DNA from: Apteryx mantelli | Taxonomy: Eukaryota > Chordata > Aves > Apterygiformes > Apterygidae | Length of the DNA stretch: 64,000 bases | NCBI RefSeq assembly: GCF_036417845.1 | Contig: NC_089990.1 | Span: 4,104,001-4,168,000, forward strand | Direction: 5' to 3' | In this document: piece by piece, positions 61,401-64,000 of the stretch | Layout: each line of letters begins with the position of its first letter | How positions within the stretch are numbered: the first letter of the stretch is position 1 | Notes under the pieces: generated by a model | The model's database searches: none | Told to the model about the DNA's origin: nothing | What the model saw: only the letters and a program-made list of their open reading frames with translations | Made by a program: the position numbers and the translations under genes

Positions 61401-63202
61401 AAACAACTCAGCTACGCGAGTGGCAAAACCCACATTTCTACAGGCTGAAGCGTGGGAATTGCTCCACGCAGAGAGCTGGCCTTGGGTCAGCAGGAGATGG
61501 GAGCTGCTTGGTGGGTTCCTCAGGCTATGGAAAACGTGGGGGACACGATGTCCTAGGGAAGTAGGATGGAGGGATGCTGGCCAGGCAGGGGAGCCTGGAG
61601 CTGGGATAAAGCAGTGCTTTGGTTAAAGACTGGGCTCACCCATGGAGCTGTAGCTGTGGGACCATCCCGGTCTGGAACAGAGCTGTGATCTCTCTGTGCC
61701 AGGAGAGCTCCACGCTTCTCTGGGCAAACGTCCGGAGCTGCCAGCCCAGCTCTGCAGACAGGAAAAGCCAATTCCAGCCCCAGATACGACCCATTTCTCA
61801 AACAGGAGGAACGCTCCCATGGACTTTGAGCAGCGCCAGATGTGACCCATCTCTCCGCCGGGAGGAGAGCTCCCATGGACCTTGGGCCCGTCCCAGCCCT
61901 ATCAGTGAATATTTCCCTTTGTTTCTGAGGCGGCCAGCAGACAAAGGGCGTCTGTGCAAGGAGGCGGGGGAGGCGTCCCGGGAGCGTCGGGCACTCATCT
62001 TTTAACCCGGGAATTCATGCAAAAAGGATGGCCTTACTCGTCCCAGGGCTCGCAGCCGGGAATTCAGGTCACCGAACAAGGGGACCTGTGTCTGCCAGGG
62101 CCGGAGCACATGCCACCTGCTGTCCCAGCCCTTGGCCCCCAGGCAGCACTCGCCCCGCCGGCTCCCTGCTCCTCCTTGGCCGAAAGGGGAAGGGGTCCCG
62201 CCGGCGTCACGGGACCGCACTGACTCATCGCAGGAGCAGAAGGGGGAAAGGCGCGTGGGGAAGTGCGACCAGCCCCTCGCCCATGGAGACGCTCTGAGCC
62301 GGGCCCTGCTCAGAACTGAGCTCCATGCCAGCTCGGGAAAGGCCGGGACTTCCTGGAGCGCCAGATCCATTGGGCTTTATGAGCATCCCAGCCTCGTATT
62401 AGCGTGGAGGGTTTCCCTTTCTACAAGGAGAGACAGTGGCTTCAGACGCTGCCCAGCATCCCGCAAGCTGAGTTGAGTCATCTTCGCCTGGTCATTCCCA
62501 ACCTTATCAGCAGAGGCTAAAGAAGAGGGAGGAGAACCGGAGCCACCAGGCCGGTGCGCACGGAGATCGCCGACGTCCCGCCCCAATCCGAGCCGTACAG
62601 AAAAGGTGGAGCGCGCCGTGCACTGCCCCCTGCGCTGCTGGGCACCGGGTGACACCGGGCGGGAGCAGGGGAGCGCTGGCTCCGCACCGCCGAACCCGGG
62701 GAACCGCCGTACCCCCAACGCGTACATGGAGGGAGACAGGAACACCCTTCTTGCCACACCCACTGTCACATCCTTCAGGAAGGAGCGCGGGACACCCAGG
62801 GCCCGTCTCACCATGCCCCAAGCAGCGCAGGGAGGATCCCGCAGTGCCCGTAAGCCCGCGGCCACCCTCCCTGTGACACCCGACAGGGCTGCGAACGTGG
62901 GCAGCGTCCCACGGCTGCGCGCTCCAGAGCGGGCTGGCACGAGGACGCGGCCAGCGGCCCGGGCAGGGCGTGAAGCCGGAGTGCCCGTGGGGTCTCCCAC
63001 CCGGGGGGCACCGGGGGAGGCGTGCGTGGGGCAGGGCGGCCCGGACGGCAGCGGGAAGGAGGGAGGGAGGGAGGGAGCACCGGTGCCGGTGGGGCAGACA
63101 CTTGTTGAGCGCGGCGGGGCCGCGGTGCCCGGCGCTGCAGGCAGGACAGGACGGGACGGGACAGGGCAGGGCAGGACGCTCCTTACCTTCCCTGCGGATC
63201 AT
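1222..63202 (-). CDS. DLG3: DLG3 L27-containing long-5' isoform, joined exons, 3' part missing
   Basis: An alternative 5' end of the same gene joins 63202-63187, 60827-60696, 55388-55237 and 30017-29964 to the shared exon at 21193-21143 and onward. The four upstream exons total 354 bases, exactly 118 codons, and deliver phase 0 to the shared exon. Residues about 6-60 form an L27 domain, 61-100 a Pro/Ala-rich linker, and 101-118 the NTDSLE linker. L27 domains mediate heteromeric assembly with partners such as CASK and MPP proteins. The arrangement mirrors the L27 forms of SAP97 and PSD-93. Exon identity and phases are seen directly. That one transcript joins all four is inferred, and an extra exon at 54.7 kb may be inserted. 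Confidence 0.8.
2450..2880. other. CpG-dense patch inside intron 9
   Basis: The stretch is rich in CG dinucleotides, with runs such as cggcgcgcgcgcg near 2650. No core promoter motif or splice donor with a convincing exon was found, so it is listed only as a composition feature. It may mark an unmethylated regulatory element. Confidence 0.4.
9315..9365. repeat. Three tandem copies of a 17-base unit
   Basis: The unit GAGATCCCGGGCCCTTG occurs at 9315-9331 and 9332-9348, and a third copy at 9349-9365 differs only in its last base. Each copy contains the self-complementary CCCGGG. Copies this similar suggest recent local expansion. Confidence 0.95.
10640..10830 (-). promoter_or_regulatory. DLG3: Candidate internal promoter with alternative first exon
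   Basis: Read on the minus strand, an inverted CCAAT box (GATTGG, around 10820-10825) is followed by GC-box-like sequence. Next comes a CpG-rich segment ending in CTGCAG at 10697 and an excellent donor GTGAGC at 10696-10691. That is the layout of a TATA-less promoter with a first exon of about 100 bases. The exon has no ATG in frame with exon 10, so it would be untranslated. Splicing to 1336 would allow translation from MMNSSM in exon 10, giving an SH3-guanylate kinase product. A 14-base palindrome CCTGTCGCGACAGG lies just downstream at 10661-10674. Human DLG3 is known to have shorter isoforms lacking the first PDZ domains, but I cannot show this is the equivalent. Confidence 0.35.
10861..11011. 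repeat. Five-copy 31-32 base array of GC box plus ATCTGCAT
   Basis: Units beginning CATCTGCA start at 10861, 10893, 10924, 10955 and 10987. Each carries CATCTGCATGCGG or a close variant, followed by a GC box such as GCCCCGCCC. ATCTGCAT resembles a POU octamer with one difference. The array ends 16 bases before the exon 9 donor, so it is both intronic next to a splice site and directly upstream, on the minus strand, of the candidate internal promoter. Confidence 0.9.
11028..11130 (-). CDS. DLG3: DLG3 exon 9: second half of PDZ3
   Basis: The exon has 103 bases and encodes residues 433-466, starting [20 protein letters not shown] and ending QYRPE, with the first base of the next Glu codon at its end. 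The His of THEQA is the start of PDZ helix alphaB and marks class I specificity for Ser/Thr-X-hydrophobic C termini. The acceptor is GTGCCGCAG and the donor GTAGGC. Almost every codon ends in G or C, in contrast to exon 10. Confidence 0.95.
11261..11417 (-). CDS. DLG3: DLG3 exon 8: first half of PDZ3
   Basis: The exon has 157 bases and encodes residues 381-432 after completing a split Arg codon. It opens [20 protein letters not shown], with the GLGF carboxylate-binding loop, and ends with the GDRILS strand. The acceptor is CCCCCTCCAG and the donor [15 protein letters not shown] and [12 protein letters not shown] match SAP102 as recalled, where PSD-95 has HRGSTGLGF and GELRKGDQILS. The following intron is only 130 bases and contains a run of 14 C at 11241-11254. 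Confidence 0.95.
11418..17177 (-). other. DLG3: DLG3 intron 7, 5.8 kb
   Basis: I found no DLG exon here. The intron is moderately GC-rich and contains AT-richer blocks at about 16640-16900. A stop-free minus-strand frame at 14440-15021 was judged fortuitous. No transposon or RNA gene was recognised. Confidence 0.7.
17178..17337 (-). CDS. DLG3: DLG3 exon 7: PDZ2-PDZ3 linker
   Basis: The exon has 160 bases and encodes residues 328-379, opening [20 protein letters not shown] and ending [10 protein letters not shown], with split Thr and Arg codons at its ends. This flexible linker separates the PDZ1-PDZ2 tandem from PDZ3. The [17 protein letters not shown] and [10 protein letters not shown] segments are characteristic of SAP102. 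The acceptor is CTCCCCCGCAG and the donor GTGAGT. Confidence 0.95.
17552..17696 (-). CDS. DLG3: DLG3 exon 6: second half of PDZ2
   Basis: The exon has 145 bases and encodes residues 279-326, from [20 protein letters not shown] to MYAPPDYAS, and ends with the first base of a Thr codon. The His of VRHEE is the PDZ2 alphaB1 residue that sets class I specificity. [15 protein letters not shown] fits SAP102. The acceptor is CTGCCGCAG and the donor GTACGT. The intron before it is only 94 bases. Confidence 0.95.
17791..17927 (-). CDS. DLG3: DLG3 exon 5: first half of PDZ2
   Basis: The exon has 137 bases and encodes residues 234-278, opening [20 protein letters not shown] and ending GDRLLA. The GLGF binding loop is split across the exon 4/exon 5 junction. 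[27 protein letters not shown] is the near-invariant PDZ2 signature of the family; the longest identical part I rely on is [20 protein letters not shown]. The acceptor is GCCCGCAG and the donor GTAAGC. Confidence 0.95.
17928..18698 (-). other. DLG3: DLG3 intron 4, mostly minisatellite
   Basis: The intron is 771 bases long. Apart from about 60 bases at its 3' end and a few next to the donor, it consists of the minisatellite described separately. The donor is GTGAAG at 18698-18693. Confidence 0.9.
17985..18685. repeat. GC-rich minisatellite filling intron 4
   Basis: Degenerate units built on GCATCCC(G/A)CCCCATG alternate with GAGGGGC(C/T)(A/G)CCCCAC, giving a higher-order period of roughly 40-50 bases over about 700 bases. 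On the transcribed (minus) strand it is a succession of GGGG and GGG tracts, a composition able to form G-quadruplexes in DNA or pre-mRNA. All three minus-strand frames stay open for long distances, and one runs directly on from exon 4. Confidence 0.92.
18699..18868 (-). CDS. DLG3: DLG3 exon 4: second half of PDZ1 and start of PDZ2
   Basis: The exon has 170 bases and encodes residues 177-232, from [20 protein letters not shown] through [20 protein letters not shown] to K. Split Gly codons lie at both ends. The His of [10 protein letters not shown] is the PDZ1 alphaB1 residue. The [15 protein letters not shown] inter-PDZ linker is the SAP102 version. The acceptor is GTGCCCGCAG and the donor GTGAAG, a slightly weak donor that borders the minisatellite. 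Confidence 0.95.
18952..19076 (-). CDS. DLG3: DLG3 exon 3: first half of PDZ1
   Basis: The exon has 125 bases and encodes residues 135-175, opening [20 protein letters not shown] and ending AAAMDGRL plus two bases of Gly. The GLGF loop lies at residues 138-141. [20 protein letters not shown] distinguishes SAP102 from SAP97 and PSD-95, which have GDDSSIF or a similar sequence here. The acceptor is CCTTTCCGACAG and the donor GTGAGC. The following intron is only 83 bases. Confidence 0.96.
19077..21142 (-). other. DLG3: DLG3 intron 2, 2.1 kb
   Basis: The intron is GC-rich close to exon 3, including four copies of CGAGCAC spaced seven bases apart at about 19150-19178 and a C run near 19499-19511. 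No exon or mobile element was recognised. Several long open frames here reflect high GC content only. Confidence 0.7.
21143..21193 (-). CDS. DLG3: DLG3 exon 2: shared entry exon to PDZ1
   Basis: The exon has 51 bases, exactly 17 codons, encoding [17 protein letters not shown] (residues 118-134 of the classical isoform). Both ends are in phase 0 or agree with it, so it accepts the SAP102 start exon (ending WYEQ) or the cassette exon at 30.0 kb (ending GLS). It corresponds to the VNGT...YEEITLER segment of SAP97, PSD-93 and PSD-95. The acceptor is CCTCTCCCCAG and the donor GTAAGT. Confidence 0.97.
22906..22967. repeat. Four tandem copies of a 15-16 base unit
   Basis: Units CCCCTGGGATACATCA at 22921-22936 and 22937-22952 are identical. 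The flanking units at 22906-22920 and 22953-22967 are the 15-base variant CCCCGGGATGCGT plus two bases. The outer pair and inner pair resemble each other, suggesting duplication from the centre. Confidence 0.92.
23219..23302 (-). mobile_element. CR1 LINE 3' end remnant
   Basis: The plus strand reads AGGCTGGAAGGGACCTTTGG followed by a motif like AGATC...CAACTCCT...AAAGCAGGGCCA. This is the reverse complement of the familiar avian CR1 3' end, so the element is minus-oriented. It is 5'-truncated, as most CR1 copies are. It is the best clue here that the DNA is avian or archosaurian. Confidence 0.75.
23345..23390 (+). mobile_element. Probable second CR1 fragment
   Basis: The motif GGGTAGATTCAGATTAGGCA followed by TTAGGAAAG resembles an internal CR1 segment in plus orientation. 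It lies about 45 bases from the minus-oriented fragment. The match is short and from memory. Confidence 0.4.
25245..25340. promoter_or_regulatory. Candidate enhancer block with RFX X-box
   Basis: This AT-rich block sits between GC-rich flanks. It holds a homeodomain-type core CTAATTGCATAA at about 25272-25283 and a perfect match to the RFX X-box consensus, GTAACCACGGTAAC at 25317-25330. Its sharp contrast in composition is typical of constrained noncoding elements, but conservation was not tested. Confidence 0.35.
27447..27500. repeat. Fragment of an ancient amniote repeat
   Basis: The sequence GGGGCCAAATTCAGCCC, followed downstream by AAAATCAATGGAGCTA, resembles one arm of a palindromic element common in sauropsid genomes. 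The match rests on recall of that consensus and is divergent. Confidence 0.35.
29964..30017 (-). CDS. DLG3: DLG3 cassette exon encoding the NTDSLE linker
   Basis: The exon has 54 bases, 18 codons in phase 0 at both ends, encoding [18 protein letters not shown]. The acceptor is CCCCTCACAG and the donor GTAAGT. The same motif precedes the VNGT exon in SAP97 (ANPPPVLVNTDSLE), PSD-93 ([11 protein letters not shown]) and PSD-95 (PPVIVNTDTLE) as I recall them, so this is an orthologous linker exon and not chance. In frame it leads straight into VNGSDG of exon 2. It could be used with the L27 exons or, because both phases are 0, inserted after the SAP102 start exon. Confidence 0.9.
31083..31216. repeat. 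Short-period simple repeats in a CpG patch
   Basis: Four copies of CCGGG at about 31083-31105 are followed by about four copies of a six-base CCCCTT unit at about 31190-31216. These are low-complexity tracts in a CpG-dense intronic segment. Confidence 0.85.
33222..33330. repeat. Old interspersed repeat (MIR/L3-like 3' end)
   Basis: TATTATTATTATTTACCAAG is followed by GGGCTGTACAAA and AGGTCCCTGCCCTG. This order resembles the 3' region of an ancient amniote LINE or SINE. The family cannot be fixed without a repeat library. Confidence 0.4.
37937..37979. repeat. CCT triplet microsatellite
   Basis: Two runs of CTC/CCT triplets, about six and seven copies, are separated by one variant unit. The transcribed strand is an AGG purine tract. 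Confidence 0.95.
40660..40820. repeat. Purine-rich low-complexity tract
   Basis: About 160 bases are almost entirely A and G on the plus strand, with motifs such as GGGAGAAGAAAAGCAAAGC. Such tracts can be unusually structured, and this one contributes to a long chance open frame. Confidence 0.85.
42830..43990 (-). promoter_or_regulatory. DLG3: CpG island and promoter region of the SAP102 isoform
   Basis: CG dinucleotides are dense from just inside intron 1 through the start exon and about 550 bases upstream. No TATA box was seen near the start codon. GC-rich elements and GGAGGGAGCGAGCGAGGG-like repeats occupy the probable 5' UTR at about 43470-43520. A C13-A12 junction at 43707-43731 lies further upstream. 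The exact transcription start is not defined by sequence alone. Confidence 0.7.
43085..43435 (-). CDS. DLG3: DLG3 exon 1: SAP102 Cys/His-rich start exon
   Basis: The exon codes for 351 bases, residues 1-117, from ATG at 43435 to the donor GTACGG. It begins [15 protein letters not shown] and ends [15 protein letters not shown], both hallmark SAP102 segments. The N-terminal Cys/His cluster of SAP102 is reported to bind zinc, and the N-terminal region contributes to NMDA-receptor subunit interaction. Between residues 71 and 89 there is a run of nine Ala, Leu-Lys, then eight Pro, longer low-complexity tracts than I recall in mammals. The frame stays open upstream to 43759, but homology fixes this Met as the start. 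The context has G at -3. Confidence 0.95.
44390..44650 (+). mobile_element. Probable degraded LINE (CR1-like) segment
   Basis: The AT-richer stretch contains GAAGAATTACTTAGGGAAAA and nearby phrases reminiscent of a CR1 subfamily widespread in sauropsids. It has no open frame. The identification rests on a short resemblance and needs a repeat-library comparison. Confidence 0.35.
50500..50720 (-). promoter_or_regulatory. Promoter-like block with CCAAT, GC and TATA-like boxes
   Basis: On the minus strand, in the expected order and spacing, are an inverted CCAAT (ATTGG, 50598-50594), a GC box (GGGGCGGGGC, 50570-50561) and CATAAAG (50552-50546). A start near 50515-50520 is predicted. The plus strand also has CCAAT followed by TTAAAGG near 50641, so it could be bidirectional. 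No convincing first exon with a donor was found, and no mRNA is implied. Confidence 0.4.
54639..54761 (-). CDS. DLG3: Possible additional linker exon of DLG3
   Basis: The segment is 123 bases, 41 codons in phase 0 at both ends, with acceptor CTCGTTGCAG and donor GTGAGG. It would encode an Arg/Ala/Gly-rich linker starting [14 protein letters not shown] and ending GARGALPQ. It fits the phases of the L27 isoform between the 55.3 kb and 30.0 kb exons. It lacks a good pyrimidine tract and any family motif, and lies in GC-rich DNA where chance open segments are common. Confidence 0.3.
55021..55036. repeat. C16 homopolymer
   Basis: An uninterrupted run of 16 C lies in the short intron segment downstream of the L27-3 exon. 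Similar runs occur at 58513-58528 (G16), 49271-49285 (G15) and 63649-63666 (C18). Confidence 0.98.
55237..55388 (-). CDS. DLG3: DLG3 exon L27-3: end of L27 domain and Pro/Ala linker
   Basis: The exon has 152 bases. After completing a split Asp codon it encodes residues 51-100 of the L27 isoform, opening [15 protein letters not shown] and continuing as a Pro/Ala/Gly-rich linker to [13 protein letters not shown] corresponds to IQEFYEVTL, the last helix of the L27 domain in SAP97. The acceptor is GCTGTTTTGCAG and the donor GTAAGC, leaving phase 0. No counterpart of the YRYQDED exon found in SAP97 and PSD-95 was seen anywhere downstream. Confidence 0.88.
55389..60695 (-). other. DLG3: DLG3 intron between L27-2 and L27-3
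   Basis: The 5.3 kb include a CpG-rich patch at about 57200-58500 and a G16 run at 58513-58528. No exon, RNA gene or mobile element was recognised. Confidence 0.7.
60696..60827 (-). CDS. DLG3: DLG3 exon L27-2: core of the L27 domain
   Basis: The exon has 132 bases. It completes an Asp codon and encodes residues 7-49, opening [20 protein letters not shown] and closing [11 protein letters not shown], with the first base of the next Asp codon. The pattern DTxRAxxLLxxYxxxL...IFQSxLFQALxDIxEFY is that of the L27 domain of SAP97 and relatives, which pairs with L27 domains of CASK, Veli or MPP proteins. The acceptor is GTCATCTCTGCAG and the donor GTAAGC. Codon use is mixed, unlike the GC-saturated PDZ exons. 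Confidence 0.92.
60828..63186 (-). other. DLG3: DLG3 first intron of the L27 isoform
   Basis: The 2.4 kb contain an imperfect tandem duplication at 61781-61884 and the inner edge of the promoter CpG island from about 62550 onward, including CCAAT in a GC-rich setting at about 62584. No other feature was recognised. Confidence 0.7.
61781..61884. repeat. Imperfect tandem duplication, period 56
   Basis: Two 48-base copies (61781-61828 and 61837-61884) share GACCCAT, a purine-rich middle and CTCCCATGGAC near the end. They differ at roughly a fifth of positions, so the duplication is not recent. Confidence 0.85.
63187..63202 (-). CDS. DLG3: DLG3 exon L27-1: short start exon
   Basis: Only 16 coding bases are present: ATG ATC CGC AGG GAA plus G, encoding MIRRE and the first base of Asp, followed by the strong donor GTAAGG. 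SAP97 begins with an equally short start exon (MPVRKQ before DTQRA), and the phase matches the 60.8 kb acceptor exactly. The start codon context has G at -3. It lies inside a CpG island, as expected for a first exon. Confidence 0.85.
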
Positions 63203-64000
63203 CGCTCCGCCGCGGCCGGCGGCCGCTCCGCTCGGTGCCAGCCCGCGAGCGGCCGAGCCCGCCGCCCGCCCCGCCCCGCCCCGCGGGGACCGGCCGAGGA
63301 GCCGCCTCCCGCCGCCGCCGCCCGCCTCCCGCCGCCGCCCGCCTCCCGCCGCCCCCGGGGCGCTCCGCCGCCGGCCCCGCTCCCCCGGCCGCCGCCGCCA
63401 CCGGCACCGGCCCCGCCCCGGCGCGGAGCTGCTCGGAGCCCGGCCCGGCCGGCGCCCCGGTGCCCTCGGCGGCTGCCGGCCCCCGCCGGCACCACTTCCC
63501 CGCGCCGGCACTAGATGGCACGGACACGCCGCGCATCCCCGCCGGGCGGCAGAGGGTAAGGGGTGCAGGGGAAGGGAAGCGTTAGCTTCGGGGTCTACCT
63601 CTCGGTTCATTTATTGACATAAATAGCTAGGAACAAGTAAAACAGACTCCCCCCCCCCCCCCCCCCTCCAAGTGCAAGGCCCTGCCACAAAGTGACTGAC
63701 CGCGAATAACACTGCTCCCCTCCCTTGCGTCCCTGCGGCAGCAGGAGTGTGACCGTGGCTCAGCCCGGGATGTGCCCCGGGACACACTTTCTGCTCCAGG
63801 ACAGACAGGTCTCTCCAAACCCAGCCCCAGCTTCCTCTTCCACCAGCTCAACGGGCCCTGCTGGGTTGGCTGCTGGCACCCCAGCCCACAAGCATGAAGC
63901 CAGCAGTAAGAGCAGGACTCCAGTGCCCAGCACTGGGTTTGGAGGGGCTCTGCTCCTTATCCAGCCCTATCTGTCTTCTAAAAAGCCCCCTCCCTTGCAG
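63203..64000. other. 5' UTR and upstream flank of the L27 isoform
   Basis: The first roughly 350 bases are CpG island and probable 5' UTR. Beyond about 63560 the sequence becomes less CG-rich, with a C18 run at 63649-63666 and no recognisable gene to the window end. Confidence 0.6.
63508..63521 (+). promoter_or_regulatory. Candidate CTCF site at CpG island edge
   Basis: GCACTAGATGGCAC matches the CTCF core pattern CCASYAGRKGGCRS at 13 of 14 positions. It stands at the outer edge of the L27 promoter island, a common location for CTCF. Confidence 0.4.

Larger units (their letters stand above)
62880..63560 (-). promoter_or_regulatory. DLG3: CpG island promoter of the L27 isoform
   Basis: This very CG-dense stretch surrounds the L27 start codon and extends about 350 bases upstream. 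GC boxes cluster at about 63268-63287 and 63409-63422. No TATA box was found, so dispersed initiation is expected. GGGAC/GGGCA simple repeats lie on the intron side at about 63145-63178. Confidence 0.65.

Noticed and set aside
1-64000. A second protein-coding gene, tRNA, rRNA, CRISPR array or bacterial-type system
   Set aside because: No exon chain other than DLG3, no tRNA B-box with paired arms and no prokaryotic gene organisation was found on either strand.

Overview
This is vertebrate nuclear DNA, most likely avian (or at least archosaurian). Coding sequence is split into short exons with GT-AG junctions on the minus strand. The DNA is GC-rich with several CpG-dense patches, long C and G homopolymers, CR1-like retroposon remnants near 23.2 kb, and small introns. 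No bacterial, CRISPR, rRNA or tRNA feature was seen.

The window holds one recognisable gene, DLG3 (SAP102, a synaptic membrane-associated guanylate kinase). It runs right to left across almost the whole window. Ten exons of the classical SAP102 form can be placed with consistent splice phases: a start exon at 43.4 kb (Cys/His-rich N terminus), then exons at 21.2, 19.0, 18.8, 17.9, 17.6, 17.3, 11.3, 11.1 and 1.3 kb. They encode PDZ1, PDZ2, PDZ3 and the start of the PDZ3-SH3 linker, 504 complete codons in all. The SH3, HOOK and guanylate kinase exons lie beyond base 1.

The main discovery is a second, upstream 5' end of the same gene. A short start exon at 63.2 kb, an exon at 60.8 kb and one at 55.3 kb encode an L27 domain like those of SAP97, PSD-93 and PSD-95beta. 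A 54-base cassette exon at 30.0 kb encodes the NTDSLE linker known from those paralogues. All phases fit and run into the shared exon at 21.2 kb. Described mammalian SAP102 products lack an L27 domain, so this DLG3 appears to keep the ancestral two-promoter layout of the family.

Layout: 0-1.2 kb, intron after exon 10. 1.3-11.0 kb, a large intron with a CpG-rich promoter-like block and a five-copy GC-box array next to exon 9. 11-19 kb, the PDZ exon cluster, with one intron made almost entirely of a minisatellite. 19-43 kb, long introns with a cassette exon, AT-rich islands and candidate regulatory sites. 43.4 kb, the SAP102 CpG promoter. 43.4-63.2 kb, the L27 exons and a promoter-like block at 50.5 kb. 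63.2-64 kb, the L27 promoter CpG island and upstream flank. No second protein-coding gene could be supported.
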